Notes under the pieces: generated by a model | Told to the model about the DNA's origin: nothing | Database searches by the model: none | Seen by the model: the letters and a program-made list of their open reading frames with translations, nothing else | NCBI GenBank assembly: GCA_022828595.1 | Contig: JAKGHH010000002.1 | Location: 73,814,383-73,878,382, forward strand | DNA from: Nelumbo lutea | Lineage: Eukaryota > Streptophyta > Magnoliopsida > Proteales > Nelumbonaceae | Direction: 5' to 3' | Length of the DNA stretch: 64,000 bases | Position numbers and translations under genes: made by a program | Shown here: piece by piece, positions 10,020-22,000 of the stretch | Numbering within the stretch: the stretch's first letter is position 1 | Layout: the number at the start of each line of letters is the position of its first letter

Positions 10020-13000
10020 CTAAATACATGCCTGTTGGCTCATGAGAATCTCCACAGCAACATTTGAATCTCCATCAGCAGCTGCAAGGGCAACTTCTGC
10101 CTGTGTCTGCACAGAATCAATATCTTAGTCACATACTCATGTGCAAAAAAGGCAAGATGCTATATTTGGAAAGAATTGTAAGGAAAGCATTCAAAATCGG
10201 CTCCTGAATGTACAAAAAGTTCTACCTCTGCTCTCCTTAGATCCATTCATTTTAACCAAGGGGATTTAAAATGAGATTAATCATTACAAAATAATGAAGC
10301 ATATTTTCTATCTAGAATATATTGCATTGAATGTGGAATAATGTTAATCTCTTCATTCTGAAATTAATAAACAATCAAAATAGGATGAACTGAAAATTTC
10401 CTTCTGCAACCATGCCAGAGAAAAGCTAAACAAGCTGTAAGCTGTAACATACCCTATCAAAACCCATTGCAACAAGTTTTTGGATCTGTTCATCAGATGC
10501 ATCCAAACCCTGCATTCAACGAACACATAAACCAAATAAATTTTAACAGAAACCAAGTGGAATATGTTTAATACTAAATGAAGAAACCTGCTGGTGCATG
10601 TGGCCACTTACAATTGTTGCAGAACCATCTACAGTTGAACGCCTGAAAACACTCAAACACCAAAACAACTGATGAATAGAAGACCATATAATCAACTGGA
10701 AATATACAAGCTAATTAAAAAATATGTATGTTTGTATCTCATTAAACTGTTTTTATCAATAACAGAATTTCGTTAGAAATATTAAGAACTACAAGATAGG
10801 GAGAGGCAGCTTTGCTAGTCAGCTTGTTCACTGAAACAGTTCGGACAACCCAGGAATCTTCCAGGTGTAATATGTTTTTTTTTCTTGTTCTTTTTTCATG
10901 GATAATCAGTCATCCTAGAGATTGAGATGACCAATACCCAAAATGAACAACAATAGAAGTACCACCCCTACCCAAAATTACAATACAACAAACAATCGTC
11001 CCGTCTCCCAAAACATATTTTCTCTTACAATCCCTTGTTTTTCTAACCCATCTGCCAATCAATTTGCAGATCCTTACACCCAGTGGACAGCTGCTACTGT
11101 CTCTTTTGAGATCATTAGTTTCTCTTAAGATGCGTCTAAACTGCCAAGGACACTTCATTTCTAATCCAATCCCAAACTACTTTTGAGTCTCCTTCAACAA
11201 TGATATTAGTATGGTTATTTATCTTTGCCAGCTTTAGTCCTTGTAGAACTGCTAGAAGCTCCGCTCCAATTGCATATCCGTGGCCTGCAGGACCTGAGTA
11301 TTGGGCAATATTGCCATCTAACAATTCCAAGAGGTAAATGTTAGAGCTGCAATAATACACCAGTACACCCCTATCAACAAGGATTGGACAGCACAAGAAT
11401 CTTCCAACCACAAACTTACTGGTTCAAAGAGAAGATGTATAAACTTTGGTGGTAGAATACTAGAACTACCCTTATTAAAAGTGCACCATATCTGGGTGTA
11501 TTAACCTCCTTTGCTCAAGATGTAATGGTGAATAGCAGTGGAACTTCCAGGGTGGTGTCAAGGGAACAAGAAGTGTTTTAGAAGCACAAGGTGCAAGAGT
11601 CCTTTTGCACCAAAGGTGCAAGGTGCAAGGTGAGGCGAGTGCCATTTTGAAGCAAGGCATAAAATATTTTAAATATTCAAAAAAAATGCATACTTAGAAT
11701 TTTTAAAGAAATTAAGTGTTTTAAAAAGCCTATTGGCTCAAATATGCATGCCAAGGCTTCAGATATTTGAAAGGTCTTTGCTTTTTTAGTTAAAAGATAA
11801 TAAACCATTAACAATTAGCAAGTTTCGAAGAACAAGCCCATCAATTGGTATCAGAGCTTAGCTTCGATGCCGACCACCAGATCTACAGTGGCAGAAGAAA
11901 AGATTGATCGGATTGAAGGGGAGGTGCGACAGACCACCAATGAGTTGAAGGACATCAAGGAGACACTCTTAGCATTGGTCGGGCAGACGTCTCTGGCCCG
12001 AAGAACATCCCAAAAATCATATCCCTGTTACTTCAACCCATTTCAAGTGGTTGAACAAATTGGGGTTGTCACCTACTGTCTCAACCTTCCTATAGAGTGC
12101 CAGTTGCATCCCATCTTCCATGTTAGCCTTCTGAAGCCTTGTCTATCTTCCTCCGATGTCACCAGCCCCACCCTTCCTCCGTTCACAAAAGCAGGAGAAG
12201 TGGTGTTTGAACCACATTTGATTAAGGATGTCTGTTGGGTGAAAAGTGGTGGCAAAGTCAATAAATAGGTCCTAGTTGTATGGTATGGGCTGTTGTAGAA
12301 GGATGCCACTTGGGAAGATTACAACCAACTCCAAAAGCAATTTCCCACCATCAACCTTGAGGACAACGTCATTCTTGATGGGGAAGGGAATGTTAAGACG
12401 GGCGCAGAAGCAAGCCTAGACAATGAGACCTAGGCCCAGTTCGCTCAAGGCCCAACTCAGAGCACTCCATGAATCATGTGCGCAACACCACCTCCGAGAT
12501 TCGCTTACAGGCACCGTCCACGTTAGGAGGAGTGAACAGAGTTTGTTAGTTTGTTAGAGGTCATTGTTTCTCTAATATAAATATATGTAATAAGCATTCA
12601 TAAGGGATATGAAGAAAAACCTATTAGCATCTTCTTATCTCTCTTCTTCCTCTCTACTTCTCTTCCTTTTTCTCTTGTCCATTTTAGGAGGGTGAACTCC
12701 CTCGAACCAACTCCATCAATAGCAAGTTTCGAAGAACAAGCCCATCAAAGTATTAAAGGTAATTTAAAAGTTGATAAACCATTACAAAAACATAAATCCA
12801 CAAAAAAAAAACACGTTTAGAAAAGGTGCATGCCTTCAGTGAGAAACAAGGCAAACCAGAGGCATGCCTTTCCAAGGGGTTGCTTGTAGGGCTGTTCATA
12901 AGAATGCCCAACCCGACCAAACCGACCAACCCAGACCGACTCAACCCGAGTCGACCGGGTTTTCATCAGTAACGGTCGGTTTCGGATTGGGAAAATATAT

Positions 13001-16000
13001 AAACCGACGATACATCGGGTCGGTTTCGGTTTTCTTGTGTGAAAATCGAAACCAACCCGACCCGAACCGAACTAGTCTTCTATTAGTTTGGTAGTTCCTA
13101 GTTTGAGTAGCTTCCTACTTAACTATAACTAGTCTTCTACTAGAACTAGAAGGCCCATTAGGCAATTACAATTAGAATAGACAATCTATCCTAGTTTCTA
13201 ACTTTCTATAATCTTTTACACCAAATAGGCAACCCATTAGGCAATTACAATTAGAATTCAATTAGGTGTCCTTTTGTACAGGAGCAAAACCGAAACCGAC
13301 CCAACCCGACTCGAACCGACTAGGTCGGTTTGGCCTATCAGTGGGTCGGTTTCGGTTTCCACCTCAGGTAACCCGACCAGGTCGGGTCGGTTGGGAAAAC
13401 CCCAATAAACCGACCCAACCCGACCCGTGAACACCCCTAGTTGCTTGGGCTTAGGTGAGGCACATACTTTGAAATGCCACTCTGCCTGTGCGCTTAGACA
13501 TGCCTATTAAATCACTGGGAACAAGCAGATACCTCCAACGAAATGGAAATAGGTTCATTGTCTTGGAACTTCTAGTGGATGGTTTTGGAAAAATGGGTAT
13601 CACAAATAAATCTCTTATTGGAGGAGGGAAATTGCAACTAAATATGGGATATCCAATCGCGGTTGGCATTGAAACTAGTTATTTCCATATGATGGGATTA
13701 AATTCTGGATTAAGGGTCTTGTTAATTGTAGTGGATTTTATAGGGGATTCTCCCAGGTGAAATGTGTTATCAGTAAGAGCCATCAAAGAGGGATAGGGTC
13801 AATTGGAACCCAACTTTAGGCAATCCCTTTTGATTAGAGAGATTGATGAATGCTACAATTTCAATTTACATTGCATCAGGTGGGCCTATTAACAAATGCT
13901 TAAAATGAGCATTCTCAAGCTGAAACCCTAGTTTTATGTATTTTGGTTAGAGTGTCTTTGGAGGTGGTTGAGGTTGGATGCATTTTGTGAAGGGATGGGA
14001 GATCCATCATATGGAGGGTCGAACCCTGCAGGAAGGTTGAAGAAATTTCAAAAATTTCTTTACTCCCATCTGGGAATCACATTCCCAATTTAAAAAACTC
14101 CATTTTCAAGGTTCGTTCTTATAACCAAACTGGACCAAATCTGAAACCAAGATTAGGAAGAGTTATACCTGATACGGAATCCACGCAAAATTGCTCCTCC
14201 CAACCAAGTGTTCACGCCCAAAGAGTGTACCAAATCCTCCTTCCACTGCAGATGACACAATTTAGGATGAGGCAGGATCAGCAGGTAGTTTTTCACCAAG
14301 AACCTTTGATTCTTCAGCAAGAATCAAATGGGGTAGTGAGCACAGCTTTAGAATTGTTTCTTCTAACAAGAAACAATATCAAAATCTAATCTTGATCAGT
14401 TCCAAGAAAATGGAGATCGAACAAGGTAGGGCGGCAAGAGCAAGGAGAAAAAGAACCGAAGGCAGAAACAATCAAACTAAATTGTCTTCTGTGTTGTGTA
14501 TGTGTGTTTTTTTTCAGATCCACCTTGCTCTCTATTTATAGCCTTAAAGAGATTATCTCCTAATCTGATTAAGAGTCTCTTGATCCAAATCTTTATTTGG
14601 ATCTGAACTCTTTAAGTGATAGGGATAATCCCTTATCTTATCTGCAATTCAAGATCAGCTTTTCCTATTCAAATTAGGAGTTCCCTTATTCAAATCTCTA
14701 TTTGGATCTAGACTCTTCAAGTGGATAAGAGTTATCCTCTTATCCTTATCTGCTGATCCATACCCAAATTCGCCCCTATTTAACTAATCCAATTAACCTA
14801 GTTCAAAATGGGCTTTAGGCCCATTAAGCTTTCATGTTCACTTCCTTTTAATGCTAGCTAGCTTGGCTCTCTTTGTATGGTGTGGGACCCTATCATTGAT
14901 CTACACATCAGCCACATGGGTTCAGCCTAGCCCCTGTTACAAGGCATGGCCAAATTCACTGTTGAATATAGTGAACCCCTGAGTCCATCACCATGGGTTC
15001 TCAATGGGCACAGCATTTACAATAAATGGTCCTTGAGTCCAACCATCTTATGAAGGCCCAAAGACTGTGGGTAGATGCAAGATTAGCCCATTAGGTATAT
15101 CTCCCAATGGTCTTACACTTAACATCTCATCCCTTAATGATCATACACTGCCTGACAAGAGAGGATCTCTCCCCGGCTGTAAGGTACAATGTTGCACTCT
15201 CTACTCACATGCATCTCGGGAATTAAAACCTTTTGCAAACGATTTGTGAAAACATAATATATAAGTATATCTCTATATAAATATATTTTGCAAAACCAAA
15301 TTTCAAACACATTTGAAATCCACTGCCGACAGTTTAGGTTTCTATCAGAGAGAGTGCATTTCCCCGATCATTCACTTTGTCCGACAAAGGGGTTGATCAT
15401 GTCACTATGATCACCTACTCAGATGAATTCTCGGGCTATCCCAACATATCCAGGTTTTGACCCCCTCTAAGGATCTCACTGATTGGCACATTCCAACACC
15501 TAATTCAGTATCATAATCGAGTCTAGGGGTCAAGTGTAACATTCCAGTTTTGCCCATCTGTCTACAAGGTCCAGGGCAATACTGGAATTTGGTCCGGTTC
15601 AAGGTTTCAAGAAAACCCACACTGCATGTACCTCAGGTCTCACCCTAACAGCTGAGACAAGCCACCCCAACCAACTTGTCAGCACATCAGTGTCAGCCTT
15701 GGCAGGATAAATCTCCCCAGATCTATCCAACGGCTATGAAGATTCTAAACTAACGCGAGTCTCATATGTGTCCAATTTAAGGGTATTACACAGAAACACC
15801 ACAATAACATGAATCAAATATGTACTTAATTCATTTACAATAAATGTCATAATGTACATCATGTTGATTGGAGCTAAGGGCATACACTATCTAACATTTG
15901 GGTCATTATTGCCTCCACCCCCAGAGTCAAGGCTTTCATGTGGCTTGGTTTTATTATAAAGTTCTTACTACTGATCATCTCAATAAGGTGAATGCTGATG

Positions 16001-19000
16001 TGATGGGCTTTGCTGTCACATGTTTATGCTTTACCCTCATTGCACTCGAAAAAATAGAGGCCTCACAGCTCCTTATAGATATGTTCACCATGCAAAGAGA
16101 TGGAGAGTCAATCAATCAATTTTCATTGTGTGCCCAATCTCTTCAGCCTTATGGAATTTTTCTTTCACTTTTCATGGTGATTGGATTTCCCAGACTAGTC
16201 ATTCCATGCTCTGATGGACTGACTACCTCTTAGAGAGCAAGGGGTCAATCCTGTCAAATATGGTCCTATTTATAACACATTGGCCTGGTTGGAAAAAGAG
16301 GAAGTGGAGGATCATTGGATTGGAAAGGCCTTTTGCCCGTAATTATGTGGGATGGTTGTATGCCAGAAAGGTATAATACTAGAAGAATTTTGACCAATAA
16401 ACTCCCCCACTCATGAGTTTTGATGAATACCAGCTGCTTGGTTACCACTTTTATGATATTGGTTGATTGGTTACAAGCTTTTCTAGTATCGTACCTTTTC
16501 TACCTGTTCAGTGCCATATTCAATATTAAAGTACTAGCACTTTCTTACTATCTTCAAACAATGTCCTTATCAACTGCCCTAGCTCTTTTAGCCCCCTCAA
16601 CCTGTAACAGATCGCTTCTTACAGATGTTGTAGACAGTCTTCCCTGCATGTTACCAGACCATCTTAATCTATTTTCTGTCATTATCACCAATTGGAGCTA
16701 CCCCTACTTTCTCTCATTTTATTTCTCTTCTCTCTATCCTCCCTCTAATTCTGCAAGTAGTCATTACAACTATCAACAGCTCACTTTCTTTGTAAAAAGA
16801 GTTCATTCTTTTTCTATTTTTATATTTTGATTTTCCGGTTCATGGTTCATGTGGAATTAGTTCTTTTTTTGTGTGTGTGAAAAGATGCGGAATTAATATC
16901 AGTCCATATCCACCTATACTCATCAATGTTCATCAATACTATCAACTTACAAGAACAGTTACAAGTGGAATTGCACAAATACTCCAATATTCCACCAGTG
17001 CCACATGACCCCCTTGAAAATCTGATAAAATGTGCCATGCATCTTCCATATCATATTGAGATTTTGAACCTTGATTATATCTATGATTTTACTATATAAA
17101 GCAATTTTCATTATTATTAAGCATTTAGATACTTTATGTTCATTCTATCATTCATTTATAGGATTTCCCTACACAAAAACATGCATGTATAATGCATTTC
17201 TTATCCTAATTATTTTAGTTTCATGTTTTTTCCTAAATATTGATAACCCATGATGTTGCTCAACAAGTCATAAGCTTCAAATTTGAGGTTTATGCATCTA
17301 AAGGTCCTAGCACCCCATATCATGCCTCTACATCTTCAATCATTGTCAGTAATATTAAGAACATTCATATATCTTTTTGGTGCTAGACATACCATTTCTG
17401 CTAAGGATAGCTAATAGTTTTCCCAGTTCCAAGTAAGACAGGATTACGTCAAATCAACTACGTCAACTTCCTCCAGATCAGTCATTGACTCAGCTAGGCT
17501 TGAATAGAGCAGCTTGAACCAGTGGGATGCTTCCCAAATTTTATTATTGTCTAAGTGGGCATTAAGTCACCAAGCATGTCTAAAAGAACAACTAAAAGGA
17601 ATTATTCAAGTACCTCCCATCCGACCTCTGTCCTATACCAGATTCTTCTCTTTCTGATGAATGATCTAAGGTGCTGTCATCTAAGAGCCTAGCTTGTAGG
17701 GTTGAAGCAGAATTTATGTCAGAGGCTGCTTGAATTCTACCAGAATCAAGTGTCCGTCCTCTTCCAGGAAACCTGTTATCCTGTTGCAAGTTTGCTACCA
17801 TAAGTTAAAAGAAATGCTATTCAAACAAAAACATATTTTAAAAACTCAATCAAACACTAGAGGATAAAAGAATTCCCAAAAATATAAAAAAAAAAACAAT
17901 AAAGAATAAATAGATGGGATTAGACAAAGTTGAATAAAAACACAGAGCCAAAAATATTTCCTTCCCCATCTATCTTCTTTCTGCTTTTATTGTATCCACA
18001 TTAGACTACTGCCAAAAAATGCCAACTAAATTTTTCCTATTTCCACAATCACAAAAAAAGTACAGACCATCATTGCAACCAAAGATTCAGTACAGCAATG
18101 AGCTCAAAATGTATTTGTCATAAGTTCAGGCCATGGATTTCAATAACAGATTAAGTATTCCAGTTATTTCTACTGAAACCCTTCTGGAGCATCTTCTTTA
18201 CTGTTATTATTAGTCTGGAGTAAGCCAGAACCCAATGATCTTCATTGTAAAGAGATTTCATTAATATCAAGATCAAGAATTACAATTAGGTGGGGTTTTT
18301 TCCACCTAAGAGGCAACTTTTTCGTTTATAATTTTTCCCAAAACATTTGGTGTGAGCTGTCCCTTGTTTACCCATTTAAAGACAACATTTTTTTTATATA
18401 ATTGAAAAGAGATGATATATCAGAAATGTTACAAGCACCCCAAGGAGAGGCACGAGGTGCAACCTCCCGTGAGATTAAAGTGCAAAAGCTACAACAAAAA
18501 CATTACAATGTTGCCCAGTACAGATGTTCCCTCAAACCCCTTGTTTAGCAAGATGATCAGCCAAAGCATTTGCTAATCTGCTCACCCAATGTGAGCTAAC
18601 AGATATATTATTTGTTAACCAGCTTGCCTTTTTTAGGAAGTCCTAGTAGCACCAAATGACTTATCACGGCTCTGTTAGCCAGCTCACAACAATCTTAGAA
18701 TCTCCTTCAATGAGAAGATGCTCAACTCCTAATTCATTTGCTATCTGAATCCCCTGTAAAGCCACCAATAATTCAGCCCTGACTGAGTCTCCTACTCCCG
18801 CTGGACCAGAGTATAACGCTAAGATGTTGCTGTCCTTATCTCTCAAGACTCATCCTATGCCTGAGGGACCAGGGTTTCCTTGACTGCTTCCATCAAAATT
18901 CAACTTTACCCAACCATCAGGTGGTGAGGTCCAAGAAACAATGACCTTTTCCTTCCTGGAGGAGCTCTTTGCCACTGCTAACCAGTTCCTTCAAAGGTCG

Positions 19001-22000
19001 TCAAAGGTGAACAATTGGAAAGAATCCAAAGTTTTCAGCCAGTGAATTGCCCTTGTTAAGATACACTCCTTGATGAATAAAAGACTTCGTTCCTTTTCGG
19101 GAAAATTCTTGCATTCCTTTCTTCCCAAATTATCACAGCTCTAATACATTTCCACATAATTCTTCCTCTATTGTTGGGCCACACAAAAGCTGATGGATCA
19201 AAGAGTTGGCTCATATCCGCAGGTTGGTTCCACCTACATCCAAACAAGGCAAAAATCCAAGCCCAAATAGCTGTAGCAAAGGTATAGGAAATTAGTAAAT
19301 GGAAACAATCCTCAACATTTTCTTTACAAAGAAGACACCAAGAGGGGACAGGCACAAAAAAGGTTTTTTCTTCTACAACCAGTCCAAAGTATTAATCTTC
19401 CCAAGAAACACTTCCCAGCAGAAGAAAGTGATTTTAGGGGGAATAGGCCTAGTTCAAAACTCCTTAATTGGAAAAATAAGCTATGCAGCGGGAGCACAAA
19501 GGACCTTGAAGGAGGCACAAGTAAAGAGGCATTTAAAGACAACACTCAGCTCCCTTGTTATGCTTTGAATTTCCAAAAAAATATGTCTATAGATCCATGG
19601 GGTTTGGGAACTACATCTTGTCCATGAAATAACCTCCAAGTTATGGAATCCAAATTGCTTAGCAAATTAAAGGCTATGGAGTAGCCCACATAGTTCTGCT
19701 GTCAATGCACTACCATGTGTTAATGGTCCTGAAAACAATGCCATCACCTTTTCTTCTATGTCTCAGAAAATCCATCCCTTTCTTGCCACAACCTGATTTC
19801 CAATAAAACTCCCATCAAAGTTGAGTTAAACAAAGTTGGTTGTTGGGAGTCTCCATTCCATGTTTACTCTTTCCCTGATTTGAGCCGTTGGAAAACCTCC
19901 ATATTCTTCACCCACTGTGCCACTTTCATTTTCATCATATCAAAGATATCCATCTCTGTTCTATTGTTTTCACTGAAGATCCTCCCATTCCTTTCTCCCC
20001 ACACAGTCCATACCATGGCAGCTTTCACTGCTTTCCACATAATTCTTCCCCTTTTCTTCGGCTGTCTCAAGAAGTTTGGATCAAGGAGACCCATCACATC
20101 CTGAGGAGGAGTCCAACTGCACCCAAAGAGAGAACAAAGACACTCCCAAATACAAAATACAACAGGATAAAAAGATGTGGGAGATGGTTTCACCACTGTT
20201 TTTGCACAGAAAGCACATCTGACGAGAAAGGCACTTATTTGGCCTTCTTTTCTACAGGTAGATGTTCACCTTTGCATTATTATTTTGCAACTCTGATGAG
20301 AAAAAGAACACTGACCTAAAGGAATAGAATAAGGAAGACAAACGGGAGGCTTTTCTTCACTAGAATTCTCCTCTTGAAGAGAGGCACAAGTGGGAAAAAG
20401 GTATGTCTTCAATAAAAGCCACATCTATAGATACAACATCTTCCAGAACAAGGATCAAAACACTGATATCCTTTTTGAGTAGTAAAGTAGCTAGGAGAAC
20501 ACAATGAATAGACTTGGGATCAAATTTACCGTGACGAGAACTGAAAACATGAACAACCAAAGACCTTCAAAAGAAGGTGGAAAGAAGGATCATCAAGAAA
20601 AAGTACCTAGTGTGGAGACTGGAGATGCAAGAACTTAGATGGTAACCAATTTATGAGATACACCACAGCATCAACAGACTTGAAAAAAAAAGTAAGAAAA
20701 ATTAACCACAACGATCATAAAGAAACATGGCCTGTGCAATAATGGCACAGTCTTCTTTAATTCAAAGGCATATCAAGACTATCTTCACGAGACACGGGAC
20801 ATACACCACAGCTTAACATGATGGCAAATCTAGAAGGTATACCCCCATTAACTTCACAACCACTTCTAATCATCTTCCTCATCTTCAAGTCCTGAAAAAT
20901 ACAACAACGTGGGCAGAAAGTCACACAACTATTCAGGCTTTTTGGCAAGAGAACTAACTGATAACAAATTTGTGTGACCACCACCTCTTTCCTACCTACC
21001 CTCAAACCTTTCAGCAATCCCCAATCATCAGCTCTAGTGATTATCCAACTCCAAAAATCACCTAAGAGAGTAAAAAGGACCCCCCTGCCTTAGACCTCTC
21101 TTCTCTGGGATAGAATCCTCCATATTGCTCCAAACCCCGTCTTTTCTAACAGAACATCCAAAAAGACCAATCTACCATGCCATATTCTTTTTCTCAATCC
21201 AATCTGCAAAGCCATCATTTCTTCCCTCCACCCCAGCCTCTTGCATACAGTCAGTAGCAATTAGGATTTGTTCAGTAATCTGTTTATCCTACATAAACAC
21301 TCCCTAAAATTGGGACACAAGAAAATATAGCACTACCATAAGCATAAGGGAGAGAACCTGGCAATGATCCTGTACATTCCACCTACTAGACTAATGGGCC
21401 TGAAATCTCTAAGAAGGGAATCATCTGAGTTCAAGGGATTAATGCTAAAAAAGTTGCATTTGCACCAGGATTAATGATACTCCTGGAAATGGAATTCCGT
21501 CAAAGCCTCCATTAAACCAAACTTTATAATATCCCAGAACTCATGAAAGGAACCCCTAGAAAAACTATTGGATCCCAATGCCTTATCCATTCCAAAGGCA
21601 ACACTTTTTACTTCCATCTTCCTCAAAAGGTCTCTCCAAAGAAAGGGACAGCTCAAGTAAGGAATGGCTAGTCTAGGCCAGAAACAAAAGCTATGATTGG
21701 AAGGGGAGAGCTATAAATTTCTTTAGAACAATCTACTATTACCTACTCTATCTCTCTTGCCTGGTTATCTCCAATCCATTGATCACAGGATCCTCGTTAA
21801 GGACATAAAGGGTAGAAAGGAATTAACTACCTATGAAAAGAGGGTTCATAAAATTGAACTTTGATGGACACAACTGTGGTAACCCGAGACCATCAAAAAT
21901 AGGGAGGTGTTATAAGCATGGTTTAAAGTATCAATACACCTGATACGCACGAACAAGCGTATCAGGTGTTCCACTACTTGATAAATTTGCTTTTTTAGTT

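Larger units (their letters stand above)
11817..12747 (+). mobile_element. Internally deleted Ty3-type element
   Basis: A 27-bp LTR end (11817-11843, AGCAAGTTTCGAAGAACAAG and CCCATCA) is followed by primer-binding site TGGTATCAGAGC (11846-11857), a gag start and, fused to it, an integrase C-terminus. A 204-bp 3' LTR (12544-12747) ends with the same 27 bp. The 5' LTR is reduced to that tail. Flanking sequences outside both LTR ends are themselves similar (TAAACCATTA), which may be an expanded duplication or chance. Confidence 0.75.
11571..13516. mobile_element. Mutator-like non-autonomous element with 9-bp duplication, carrying two insertions
   Basis: Perfect 9-bp direct repeats GGGAACAAG lie at 11562-11570 and 13517-13525. 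The ends are imperfect inverted repeats (AAGTGTTTTAGAAGC; inward from the right AGTGATTTAATAGGC). The body has GGTGCAAGG/AGGCGAGTGCC words related to the element at 38686-39460. About 1.5 kb of the span is later insertions: a deleted Ty3-type element and a hAT-like MITE. Confidence 0.78.

Noticed and set aside
12073..12309. Minus-strand frame opposite the Ty3-type remnant
   Set aside because: It is the shadow of the plus-strand integrase tail.
17592..17801. Whole open frame as a small gene
   Set aside because: The splice sites at 17614 and 17780 and the RBL15 linker motif show it is an internal exon.
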